Source: E44-bin46 sp964354655
GTDB lineage: Bacteria > Chloroflexota > Dehalococcoidia > Dehalococcoidales > E44-bin46
Length of the DNA stretch: 64,000 nucleotides
Assembly: GCA_964354655.1 (NCBI GenBank)
Contig: CAYHAL010000003.1
Location: 11,505-75,504, forward strand
Direction of reading: 5' to 3'
A program made the translations under genes and the position numbers. Shown here piece by piece: positions 52,228 through 60,839 of this stretch (position 1 is its first letter; every line of letters starts with the position of its first letter). The notes beneath the pieces are model-generated. The model saw only the letters and a program-made list of their open reading frames with translations. It ran no database searches and had not been told where the DNA came from.

Positions 52228-53886
52228 CTAGTGGATAGCTGCGGCTTCAGCCGCTACCTTAACCTCCGGTACAGCTTCTGGCTTAGCTAGCAGGAGCGAA
52301 AGCACTTTGTCTGAGGGATTAATATGGGATGGTTTCAGGTGAGCTAAGTCAGCGCCTTCGGCTTGCCTTTGAGAGGTGTAATTAGCAAAAGCACCACAAG
52401 GCAGCAAATTAGCCTCTACCCTAAAATTAATCATGTCAGTTAAATCATCGTGAACCGCTGATGCGGTATAACTATCATTATCTGAGTTTAGAATCTGTCC
52501 ACACACCGCTGCGGCTATATCCGTCTCACTGGCTTGGTATCCATCTTTAAGCTCAACAAAGAGCTGCAACACTGGCTCTCCGACTTTCTTACGGGCTGTC
52601 CAATCCTTATAAGCGATGCCAGCATTCTCTATTGCCTGCCAGATTGACTTTTCCGACAGCCGAAGGGTGACAAAATCGAGAAGGTCATCAGCCCGCCTCT
52701 CAAAAACCATTTGCGGGATACTAATGCCCAGCTTCTCATTCCGTAGCGAGGTTATCTTGACCATATCGCCAATCCTATACCTGACCATAGCCCCGCCATG
52801 AAAGTTGGTGAGAACTACCTCATAATTCTTCCCAGCCTCAACCTCATCAAGTAAAACTGTCTTTGGCTGGTAACTATGGTCTAACTGCCATTTCCAATGT
52901 TCCGCTTCAGGTATAAACTCCAGGAAGTTAAGGCTAGGGACGAAGGTCATGCCATCATAGTCCCAGGTCTGGGTAGCGATGACGCCGCCTTCAGTACTGG
53001 AATAGATATCCAAAGGACACTTCCCCCAAAGCTCGTTTATTCTATCTTTGTAAACCATGCTATCAAGGCCACTGCTTATAATTCCCTTTACCGACCACAG
53101 GTCTTTAGGTAACAGATGGCGCCTAGCTAATTTGCTCTTAACCAGCCCCTTAGTCAAACGAAGTAGTGCTTTAGGCTGGGAGAGGAAGGGACGAATATCT
53201 ACCTTATTTGAGGACTGGCTAAACTTGTCCCCAACGGCAGCTAGAACCAGAGACAGACCAAAAAAGTAATCGAGCCCTTGGGATAGAGCTTGCTGAAAAC
53301 CAAGTTTAACCCTTTCCTCAAAAGGCAGGCCTTCGGCTTCGTCCAAGGGCGGTAAATAATCTGCGGTGACTTGTTCCTGCAACAAACTGGCAAGGGCACC
53401 TGAAATGTAGGGTCTGGGGGCTACGGTATAGACAATCTTGGGGTGGTCGTGGAGCGCAGAGATATCACCCCACCCTTTACAACCGGAGAATATTGCCAGA
53501 CCACACATTACTTCGGTCAATACGTGAGCATACTCTGGGGTTATCGGCACCCACTTACAGGGGTATTCGCCAGACCTGCCCGAAGTGTGCACCCACAAGG
53601 CGGGCTTCCTCGGTAATATGTCCTCTCTCTTCTCTGCCAGCTCAGGGCAATAATCAGCATAGGTGGTTAACGGCACCTGCTGCCTAAACTGTTCTATGGT
53701 CTCCGGCCGCGCCCCACGCATAATCTTATTGCCGAAGGTACAGTGGTTCAATAGTTCTATCTGTTCCAACAGCAGCCGTTCCTGGATAGACATGAATTGC
53801 TCAGTATTAAGGCTGATGAAGCCACAACCCAACTGCCATAGCTCTTCATTCCTGCCCTGCTGCAAAAGCTCAATCGCTGTTGGCAT
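52228..53886 (-). CDS. GH3-family acyl-adenylating enzyme
   Basis: A 552-residue protein of the GH3 auxin-responsive promoter family. Marks are VPLTTYADYCPEL near the N-terminus, WVHTSGRSGEYPCKWVPITPEY (nucleotide-binding loop, STSGTS-like), DIYSSTEGGVIATQ and NFHGGAMVRYRIGDMVKITSLRN. Plant GH3 proteins conjugate acids to amino acids; the role of bacterial members is mostly unknown. It is a single gene with no operon partner. It ends in TAG. Confidence 0.85.
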   Translation of the reverse strand: MPTAIELLQQGRNEELWQLGCGFISLNTEQFMSIQERLLLEQIELLNHCTFGNKIMRGARPETIEQFRQQVPLTTYADYCPELAEKREDILPRKPALWVHTSGRSGEYPCKWVPITPEYAHVLTEVMCGLAIFSGCKGWGDISALHDHPKIVYTVAPRPYISGALASLLQEQVTADYLPPLDEAEGLPFEERVKLGFQQALSQGLDYFFGLSLVLAAVGDKFSQSSNKVDIRPFLSQPKALLRLTKGLVKSKLARRHLLPKDLWSVKGIISSGLDSMVYKDRINELWGKCPLDIYSSTEGGVIATQTWDYDGMTFVPSLNFLEFIPEAEHWKWQLDHSYQPKTVLLDEVEAGKNYEVVLTNFHGGAMVRYRIGDMVKITSLRNEKLGISIPQMVFERRADDLLDFVTLRLSEKSIWQAIENAGIAYKDWTARKKVGEPVLQLFVELKDGYQASETDIAAAVCGQILNSDNDSYTASAVHDDLTDMINFRVEANLLPCGAFANYTSQRQAEGADLAHLKPSHINPSDKVLSLLLAKPEAVPEVKVAAEAAAIH

Positions 53887-54023
53887 ATATCACCCCAAAC
53901 TAACCTTTGTGGAAATACTATGGCAGGCATAGGTTAGCCTGGGAAGTGATTGTGTTCTAGAAGATAGTTCTATTTAATAATTGGGGCTTAAAAGAGGGGA
54001 ATGGTGGGGTGCTAAGAGGGCAC

Positions 54024-54338
54024 TTAGCGTTTCTTGGCTTTGCTATCCAGAGCTTGTAGCTTCTGGCTCAGTTCCTCAAAAGCCTTGTCTTTAGGTTGCT
54101 TGCCTAGCTCCAGTCCATAGCTGAGAAAGAATTCGAGGAAATTGCGTAGCAGTTCCCTTATTCCCTGGGCAAATTGGTAGAATTCTTCCTTATCTACATA
54201 GTTTTCACGCCCGGTATCTTCTTTCAACGGGCTATCAATAAGAAAGTTGAGAAATTCGGAGCGGCTCATGTCACCACGATTTTCATCTATTTTCCTGACC
54301 AGTTCGGCATCAACGATTAACATCCTTTTATCTGCCAT
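54024..54338 (-). CDS. Small ribbon-helix-helix-like protein
   Basis: A 104-residue, highly charged protein I do not recognise. The first 40 residues (MLIVDAELVRKIDENRGDMSRSEFLNFLID) look like a ribbon-helix-helix DNA-binding start; the rest is helical with a short aromatic stretch (LRNFLEFFLSYGLE) and a Lys-rich end. It follows the winged-helix gene on the same strand across a terminator. It ends in TAA. Confidence 0.6.
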   Translation of the reverse strand: MADKRMLIVDAELVRKIDENRGDMSRSEFLNFLIDSPLKEDTGRENYVDKEEFYQFAQGIRELLRNFLEFFLSYGLELGKQPKDKAFEELSQKLQALDSKAKKR

Positions 54339-54372
54339 GCCACTCCCTTCGGTAATTCCTGATTCAAAATAA

Positions 54373-54410
54373 AGAATAACCTGAAGACTATATTGCCCTC
54401 AGGTTACTCT
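54373..54410 (-). terminator. Intrinsic terminator after the winged-helix gene
   Basis: A 12-bp stem with one mismatch (AGAGTAACCTGA / TCAGGTTATTCT on the minus strand) followed by a T-rich tail. Confidence 0.75.
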
Positions 54411-54433
54411 TCACACTAGCCGTCCATAAACGG

Positions 54434-54712
54434 TCAAAATTCGTCATCATTTAGACCGAGCATTTCTATTACGCTATTTATACTGTTGAGTAACCTTAGA
54501 CCACTCTCTGTCACCCGATAGGTCACCGATGGATTACCTACCTCCGGCTTGTTAATAAAGCCTTGACTAATTAAGTAACCAAGATACTTCTGTATCTGAC
54601 TATAGCTAAGATTGGCGTTGTACATTATCTTAGTCTTGCCAGCGCCGTTTTCGCCTACCTTCAGCATCTCGGCGATTATCTCAATGTTGGAACGCCGCTG
54701 ATTTACTTTCAT
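54434..54712 (-). CDS. Small winged-helix DNA-binding protein
   Basis: A 92-residue protein of the archaeal-type winged-helix family. It starts RRSNIEIIAEMLKVGENGAGKTKIMYNANLSYSQIQKYLGYLISQGFI and continues with a short wing (VTYRVTESGLRLLNSINSVIEML). Such proteins act as simple regulators; no target can be named. It ends in TGA. Confidence 0.75.
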   Translation of the reverse strand: MKVNQRRSNIEIIAEMLKVGENGAGKTKIMYNANLSYSQIQKYLGYLISQGFINKPEVGNPSVTYRVTESGLRLLNSINSVIEMLGLNDDEF

Positions 54713-54815
54713 TGGCTAAACTCACCCCCATATTATCTAGGACTATAGTACTATCTATTAGACAAGTTGTCAATAGGTAGCCAACATTTTACACAAAAAA
54801 GGCACAGCTAGAAGA

Positions 54816-55616
54816 CTACAATAATCCCAGGTGCCAAAATCCCAGGTACCAACTGAGGATGTTATTCCCCCATAGCAGGGTGGCTATGGTTGCCACTGCC
54901 AGAAAAGGACCAAACGGGATAGGCTCTTTCCGTGTCTTTTTTCTAAGTAGGAGAAGAATTCCAGCCACCAACCCACCGACAATTACTCCCATAAGCAAAG
55001 CGACAAATACCAAGGGGAAGCCGGTAACCAGCCCTATCAGTCCCGCCATTTTAACATCCCCCCACCCCATTCCACCCCGGTAGACAAGGGCGGGAATTAA
55101 CAGCAAGACGAAGCCAACGGCGCCGCCGATAACACCGTCAACAGCCTCCGGCCAAGGGAGGGGGATAATCCTTGACTGGGGTAAGAAGATACTGATAATC
55201 AGGGCTACTACCATTGCCGGATAGACTATCTTGTTCAGGATGAGTTTGTGTTCTAGGTCGATAACCATAATCACAATGAAGAGGTAGCAATAACCGGCGG
55301 TAACTGCAAAATCAACGCTAAAACCATATCGCCAGTAGACAAAGGCAAGCAGCAGTCCGCTACCAAGCTCCACCCAGAATAGACGCCAGGGAATAGTTGC
55401 CTGGCAATACCGACAGTGGCGACGTAGCCGTATGAAGCTAAATACCGGGACATTGTCTTTCACCGCCAGGCGATGATCACAGGCATCGCAGTGAGACGGT
55501 GGCTTGACCAGCGATTTTCCAGCCGGGATGCGGTCAATACAGACGTTTAGGAAACTGCCAATAGCAGCACCGAGTAAGCCAAAGACAACCATTAATACAA
55601 CTTCCATTTGAGACAT
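54816..55616 (-). CDS. pilD: Prepilin peptidase/methylase
   Basis: About 266 residues from ATG 55616; the frame is open to TTG 55643 and ATG 55607 is possible too. The N-terminal methylase part has FLNVCIDRIP and two CxxC pairs (CDACD, CRYC). The peptidase aspartates are in VIDLEHKLI and GMGWGDVKMAGLIG (GxGD motif). It cleaves and methylates type IV pilin-like precursors such as the pilin encoded divergently next door. It ends in TAG. Confidence 0.9.
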   Translation of the reverse strand: MSQMEVVLMVVFGLLGAAIGSFLNVCIDRIPAGKSLVKPPSHCDACDHRLAVKDNVPVFSFIRLRRHCRYCQATIPWRLFWVELGSGLLLAFVYWRYGFSVDFAVTAGYCYLFIVIMVIDLEHKLILNKIVYPAMVVALIISIFLPQSRIIPLPWPEAVDGVIGGAVGFVLLLIPALVYRGGMGWGDVKMAGLIGLVTGFPLVFVALLMGVIVGGLVAGILLLLRKKTRKEPIPFGPFLAVATIATLLWGNNILSWYLGFWHLGLL

Positions 55617-55790
55617 TTTGCCTGTTTTTGAAATGAACGTCAATAGCTCTAGCTTTGAAGCAGCACTACTCCTTCAATCTACACAGGACTTTCTTCTCAT
55701 GCTAAAGGGTTACTAATAACCCATTGTAGTCTATAGACCTGAGATTTTAAATAGAAGTACAGCCTAAATAAGGACGAAAGGAGGTGAGAA

Positions 55791-56219
55791 ATGGTGAAAA
55801 AATTCCTCAAGCATTTCCGCTATGGGCAGAAGGGCTTTACTCTGATTGAGTTGCTGGTGGTAATCGGTATCCTCGGTGCTATCGCGGCTATCGTTGTCCC
55901 CAATGTCGGCAAGTACATCGGTCGAGGCAAGACTGAATCTTATGAGACTGAACTGCACAATATCCAGACATCAACGATGGCAATGATGGTCGATAGCCTA
56001 ACCGGTAAATTGGATGCGGCAGTAGGTCCTACTTCGGACATGAGCACTGTACTGGCCACTAGTTTAGGTGGCACAGCAGGGGATTTGCAACTAAGCGATT
56101 ACTGTACTGGACTCGGGGATGACCCAACCACGCCTCTACCAGAGACGACATGTGTCAAGACTGGCTGTGAATATACCTTTACCATAGATGGGGCAATCAC
56201 CCAGACAACGCCGCCTTAA
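55791..56219 (+). CDS. Type IV pilin / GspG-like pseudopilin
   Basis: A 142-residue prepilin. The short leader ends KG before FTLIELLVVIGILGAIAAIVVPNVGKYI, the class III signal with Phe+1 and Glu+5 and the hydrophobic N-helix. The rest has a Cys pair (DYCTGLG ... ETTCVKTGC) that may close a loop. AAAGGAGGTGAG precedes the ATG. It is divergent from pilD and followed by a terminator. It ends in TAA. Confidence 0.9.
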   Translation: MVKKFLKHFRYGQKGFTLIELLVVIGILGAIAAIVVPNVGKYIGRGKTESYETELHNIQTSTMAMMVDSLTGKLDAAVGPTSDMSTVLATSLGGTAGDLQLSDYCTGLGDDPTTPLPETTCVKTGCEYTFTIDGAITQTTPP

Positions 56220-56240
56220 TGAGCCCTAGCCCAAATTAGA

Positions 56241-56286
56241 GAAGCCTATCAGCGGCTTCTGATGAGGAAGGTTGCTGATAGGCTTC
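56241..56286 (+). terminator. Terminator after the pilin gene
   Basis: A perfect 13-bp stem (GAAGCCTATCAGC/GCTGATAGGCTTC) with a 20-base loop, followed by a T-rich stretch (TGTTTCTACTTT). Confidence 0.75.
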
Positions 56287-56419
56287 ACTGTTTCTACTTT
56301 ACGGGTTAGTATGTGCTATTATTTTATGGGGAAACAATTCAAAGCTAATTAGATAGGAATTGTTTTTCTAGTTATGTAAAGGAGACGGGGATATAAAAAA
56401 GACAGGGTTTGACGACCTA

Positions 56420-57541
56420 TTACCCCTCCAGGTAATCATTAGCCACGGCAGCTAGACCGAGGTTACTTTGCTCCGCCTTACCGACTAGCTTGGTTACTTC
56501 ATCGAGGTCATTACAAAAAGCCAGCAGGCTTTCGTGGCTGATTTGTCTGTCAAGGTACAGGGTGATAAGCGCCTGGTCAAGTAGCATCATTCCTTCTCTG
56601 GCGTGCATTCGGATGACATTCGGCAACTGATAGGTTTTGCCCTCCCTGATAAGGTTTCTCACCGCTGAGGTAGCCAGCATAATCTCAACGGCAGGTACCC
56701 GTCCTGAGGTATCAGCCTTGGGGATAAGCGTCTGGCACAGGACACCAATGAGCAGGAATGCCAGCTGTGACTGGGCTAAATGACGCTCATGTGGCGGGAA
56801 CAGGTCTATTACTCTGTCAATAGCCTGAGAGGCGCTAGGGGCGTGACCAGTGGTTAATACTAAATGTCCAGTTTCAGCTAAAGTTAGCACCGCCGCCGCT
56901 GTCTCCAAGTCCCTCATCTCGCCAACCAGAATTACATCCGGGTCCTGCCTTAACACATGCCTTAATGCCTCAGCAAAAGAGAAGGTATCACTGCCAAGTT
57001 CTCGCTGTATTATAGTACACCTCATGTCAGAATAGACATATTCTATCGGGTCTTCAATAGTAATCACCTTGCGCCGTTCCTTGCAGTTCAAGTGGTTAAC
57101 CATAGCTGCCAGGGTGGTTGATTTGCCACTACCGGTGGGGCCGGTAACCACCACCAAACCCCGAGGCCTAAGAACTAACTCTTTACACACTGCAGGCAAG
57201 TTTAGTTCATCAATGGTTGGGATGACCGGCGGCAGCAGGCGGATAGCTAGACTAGCCGTCCCTCGCTGTTTAGCCACATTGCATCGGAGCCTGCCAACAT
57301 CGGGAATAGTGCAGCCAAAGTCCAGTTCTAGACGATTACGGAAGTCCTCTCTCTGCTTCTCAGAGCTCAGCTTGGCTAAAGCCTGGTCTATATCATCAGG
57401 CGTTAGCGGCGGCTTGTCGCCTACCGGCACAAGTAAGCCATCGATACGGAGTATCGGTGGTCTGGAAACAACGAGGTGTAAGTCCGAAGCACCCTTTGAT
57501 TTGGCTAAATGAACCAGATAAAGAATATCCACCAACATCAA
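56420..57541 (-). CDS. pilT: Twitching motility ATPase PilT
   Basis: A 373-residue secretion ATPase. Residues 1-115 form the N-terminal PAS-like domain (KGASDLHLVVSRPPILRIDG). Walker A is GPTGSGKSTT, the Asp box ITIEDPIEYVY, Walker B ILVGEMRD, and the His box follows (AETGHLVLTTGHA). It powers pilus retraction. Its start overlaps the pilMN stop (ATG over TGA). It ends in TAA. Confidence 0.92.
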   Translation of the reverse strand: MMLVDILYLVHLAKSKGASDLHLVVSRPPILRIDGLLVPVGDKPPLTPDDIDQALAKLSSEKQREDFRNRLELDFGCTIPDVGRLRCNVAKQRGTASLAIRLLPPVIPTIDELNLPAVCKELVLRPRGLVVVTGPTGSGKSTTLAAMVNHLNCKERRKVITIEDPIEYVYSDMRCTIIQRELGSDTFSFAEALRHVLRQDPDVILVGEMRDLETAAAVLTLAETGHLVLTTGHAPSASQAIDRVIDLFPPHERHLAQSQLAFLLIGVLCQTLIPKADTSGRVPAVEIMLATSAVRNLIREGKTYQLPNVIRMHAREGMMLLDQALITLYLDRQISHESLLAFCNDLDEVTKLVGKAEQSNLGLAAVANDYLEG

Positions 57542-59022
57542 CCTCCAACTTCCAGCATCAAGGTAAAATCCATCTTCGTCTCTTCAGTGCCCTCACCTTC
57601 AACGCTCTTGACTTCAACCTTCCTCATGCTGGCAATAACAACCTCGGCAAACCGGCCACTGTCAGCCAGGTTTTGGGCATATTGTAAAATCTCCGTCTCG
57701 CTAGGTGATGAACCACTTACGGCCAATACACCCTCAGTGTGGCTAATATTGCTTAGGCTTATGGTATCCGGTAAAGCACTTACTATTGCGTCTAAATTTT
57801 GGTTAACCTCAATGCCTTGCCTATTAAGACTACCAAGGGCGGCGATGAAGTTGTCACGGGATGCCTCTGCCTCAGCCAGTTTTGCCTCTAGCTCAGCAAT
57901 ACTGTCTTTCAGCTCTTGTCTCTGCGATTGCTTTTCCGTAAGAAGTTGATTTGTAAGGTCGAGTTGGTCATTGATTGAGGCGACATTAGCCGAGCCGCCT
58001 TGAACAAGCATCCACACCGGGATTATCCCGGCAGCAACAGCGATAATCATAGGCAGGGCGATGACCTTAACCCATGAAATAGGTTTGGGTTGGTAGGCTG
58101 GGGGCAGAGCATTTAGATTTACTACCGAAGCTCCGGCCTCCTTCCCTAACCACAGGTCCTTGAGAACCAACCCAATGTTAACCATATAGCGATTTGAGGG
58201 GAATGACTCAGGGTACTCAACTGACGGGGACAATGACGAAACCGGGTATCCCAGCCCGTCTGACAAGGAATGAACTAACTCTGAATCCTCAGCCAACTCC
58301 CCGGAGACAAACATGGGCGTACTCTGGTCAAGGGGCTTATCCGCATAATTGGAATTGTAGAACTTGATGGTCCTGTCAATCTCATCCTTTATCATCGGCA
58401 GCCTCTCTTGCCAGGATAGCACTTTGCTGGGAAGGGGTACGGTGCGGATTGGCTGAGGAATTCCACCTGCCATAATCACAATGTCAAGCTCAGTTGGCTC
58501 AATATTGACAATTATTGCCGTCGCCTCCTTTACCACCCGGGCTAGGGCTAACGGTTTTAAGTCCACAAGATATGGTTTAAGCCTTGCCCTTTGCAGCGTT
58601 TTGAGCATGGCATCGGCAGTCCGGCGAGGTACAGCAATCAGGTAGACCTGTGTCTTCCCCCCCGGCACCGGGATAGTCTGCCACATGAGATAGAGTTGCT
58701 CCAGAGGCACCGGTAGCACTCTTTTTGCTTCCCGTATTACCGCCTCATCCAGCATCGCTTTTGGTAACGAGGGAAAGGTAATCGGGCGTGATAGGCAATG
58801 GAGACCACTCAAGCCGACAATAACCTTATTTTCCCCTACCTTCTGGGCTTTAAGAAGTTGCTTAATCCGACTAGCAACTTCTGCCTCATTGATGACCACT
58901 CCACCCTTAACTAAGCCTGGCTCCAGTGGTACCTCAGCCCATTTCTTTATTCGTTTACCATGGGCTACCACTAGCCGGATGCTAGTGTCGTCAACATGCA
59001 GGGTAACAATCTTATTAGCCAT
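57538..59022 (-). CDS. PilM-PilN fusion pilus assembly protein
   Basis: 494 residues. The first 300 form an actin-like PilM domain (KIVTLHVDDTSIRLVVAHG start, VIVGLSGLHCLSRPITFPSL, FYNSNYADKPLDQ). From about 310 an NLNALPP motif, one membrane helix (VIALPMIIAVAAGIIPVWML), a coiled coil rich in Gln and Glu, and a ferredoxin-like end form a PilN domain. Usually these are two genes with NLxP binding PilM in trans; here they are one chain. It ends in TGA. Confidence 0.85.
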   Translation of the reverse strand: MANKIVTLHVDDTSIRLVVAHGKRIKKWAEVPLEPGLVKGGVVINEAEVASRIKQLLKAQKVGENKVIVGLSGLHCLSRPITFPSLPKAMLDEAVIREAKRVLPVPLEQLYLMWQTIPVPGGKTQVYLIAVPRRTADAMLKTLQRARLKPYLVDLKPLALARVVKEATAIIVNIEPTELDIVIMAGGIPQPIRTVPLPSKVLSWQERLPMIKDEIDRTIKFYNSNYADKPLDQSTPMFVSGELAEDSELVHSLSDGLGYPVSSLSPSVEYPESFPSNRYMVNIGLVLKDLWLGKEAGASVVNLNALPPAYQPKPISWVKVIALPMIIAVAAGIIPVWMLVQGGSANVASINDQLDLTNQLLTEKQSQRQELKDSIAELEAKLAEAEASRDNFIAALGSLNRQGIEVNQNLDAIVSALPDTISLSNISHTEGVLAVSGSSPSETEILQYAQNLADSGRFAEVVIASMRKVEVKSVEGEGTEETKMDFTLMLEVGG

Positions 59023-59024
59023 AG

Positions 59025-59582
59025 CTATCCACCTTGATAAGTATAAATGCTCAGTTGAATATTAGCCGAGGGCCTCTCCTCACTGGTCACTTCAGGAATG
59101 GTTATTACTGCCGAGTTGATAACAGCAGCGTTAAGGTCACGGTTCAAGCTACTAATGAAACTAAGTATTCCAGGTACATCTCCCTCAACTGTTACCGTAA
59201 CTGGTAGAACCGAAAAGGCAACCCCCTCCCAATCACCGGCAGAATGGGGTGCTGAGCTAAGGTTGGTTATTTCCACACCGGCTACCCCAGCCATATCAAA
59301 TAGGGTACCGGAAACGGCAATACTATTTGCGGACTGGGAAAGCGTAGCCTTGGCAGTCTCAAGCTGGGACAAGATTTGACTAATCTGCGTCTCCAGTCCT
59401 TCCTGTTGAGAAAGACCCTCTTCGCTTTTAACTTTATCAAGCATCATCGTAGCTACGGAGAGTTCATCATACAGCCGCTCTTGCTCTTGAACCTGCTTAC
59501 CGCGCATTACCCACATGACGGCAAATACACTGGCAACAATACCGAGAACTATAACCATGTAGCTTGTTTTACTTAGTTTCAA
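59025..59582 (-). CDS. PilO-like pilus assembly protein
   Basis: A 185-residue bitopic membrane protein: one N-terminal helix (YMVIVLGIVASVFAVMWVM), a coiled coil (residues 30-85), and a small ferredoxin-like domain (VAFSVLPVTVTVEGDVPGILSFISSLNRDLNA). Layout and position fit PilO, partner of PilN. It ends in TAG. Confidence 0.8.
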   Translation of the reverse strand: MKLSKTSYMVIVLGIVASVFAVMWVMRGKQVQEQERLYDELSVATMMLDKVKSEEGLSQQEGLETQISQILSQLETAKATLSQSANSIAVSGTLFDMAGVAGVEITNLSSAPHSAGDWEGVAFSVLPVTVTVEGDVPGILSFISSLNRDLNAAVINSAVITIPEVTSEERPSANIQLSIYTYQGG

Positions 59583-59592
59583 TGCCTGACTC

Positions 59593-60801
59593 CTAACTTA
59601 GTTGTCCATAGATAGAATAAATAGCTGAAAACAGAGATATGGCAATAAAACCCACTACCACGCCTATGATTCCCGTCATAAGCGGTTCCATCAATGAGAT
59701 GAGGGAACTAGTTCTGTCTTCAGCCTCAGTCTCGTAGCTTTGAGCTGCAGCCGATAGAGAAATATTAAGGTTACCGGTTTCCTCACCGACCTTGACCATC
59801 TGCACCATCATCGGCAGAAAAAGGCGGTTCTTCTGCATTGGCCTAGATAAGCCCTCGCCTTGAGTCATATCCCGATGGACATCGGTAAGTGCCTTAGCCA
59901 TAACACTGTTGCCAGAAGCCTGAATAAGCAAGGGCATAATTTCAGTCATCGGCAAGCCAGCGTTATATAGCAAAGATATGTTTCGGCAACAGCTAGCGAG
60001 TAGGTTAAGATGAATCACTCGCCCCACTAGCGGCAGCTTAAGGAGTAATTCATGCAACTTGTACTTTCCCTGTGGACTCTTGCTGTAAATAAAAACCAAG
60101 CCAACAGCAACCAATGCTGCTAACAGAATGTACCTCCCGAGGCTTCGCAGCTTACCAACACCCTCAAAAACTATCCTGCTTATCTTCGGTAACTCGGTAC
60201 CAAGTGAAGTATAAAGCTGATTAAAGGCAGGAAAAACGAAGGTTACCAATATAATTACCACCACAACGGCTACAACACCAATAATGATTGGATACCTAAG
60301 GGCACTTTTAATTTTTTTGGCAGTAGTGCTGCGCTTCTCCATATAATCAGCTATCTGTCTTAGCATCGTCTCAAGATTTCCAGCCCGCTCACCAACGCTC
60401 AGTAGCCGGCAATCAACCGAGGAGAAGATTCTAGGGTGTTTAGCCAGAGATGTCGAGAGCTGATTGCCACCGCGAAGGTCAGAAATTACTTGCCCCAAAA
60501 TCTGCTTAAGGCTACGCTTGGATATCTCACCCTGCAACAGCTCCAAAGCAGTGATGATACTTATGCCAGCTTCAAGAAGCAAAGCCAGCTGACGGTAAAA
60601 GAGTATTATCTCAGCCGGCTTTGCTCGGGAAAACTGGGCTAATAGCTTGCTTAAGCTAAGAAGCTGGGTATGTGATCTAAGGCTAATTACCCGGTAACCA
60701 GCATAGGCTAACAGGTCAGCTACCGCCTCTTCACTTGCCGCCGATACCTGGCCTTTGACTATTGCCCCACCCTCGCTACAGGCTACATACTGATAAACCG
60801 T
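59593..60801 (-). CDS. pilC: Pilus inner-membrane platform protein PilC/GspF, non-ATG start
   Basis: About 402 residues. The first usual start (TTG 60582) would drop 73 residues that clearly belong to the family (VYQYVACSEGGAIVKGQVSAASEEAVADLLAYAGYRVISL). The frame is open to a TAA at 60822-60820 and contains no ATG, GTG or TTG there. An ACG at 60801, preceded by GGAGGTGA, gives exactly the expected N-terminus (x-VYQYVA) and is proposed. Two T2SSF domains with three membrane helices follow. It ends in TAG. Confidence 0.85.
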   Translation of the reverse strand, partial: TVYQYVACSEGGAIVKGQVSAASEEAVADLLAYAGYRVISLRSHTQLLSLSKLLAQFSRAKPAEIILFYRQLALLLEAGISIITALELLQGEISKRSLKQILGQVISDLRGGNQLSTSLAKHPRIFSSVDCRLLSVGERAGNLETMLRQIADYMEKRSTTAKKIKSALRYPIIIGVVAVVVVIILVTFVFPAFNQLYTSLGTELPKISRIVFEGVGKLRSLGRYILLAALVAVGLVFIYSKSPQGKYKLHELLLKLPLVGRVIHLNLLASCCRNISLLYNAGLPMTEIMPLLIQASGNSVMAKALTDVHRDMTQGEGLSRPMQKNRLFLPMMVQMVKVGEETGNLNISLSAAAQSYETEAEDRTSSLISLMEPLMTGIIGVVVGFIAISLFSAIYSIYGQLS

Positions 60802-60839
60802 TTGAACCTCACCTCCGATTTATTTTTAACCGAATTTCT

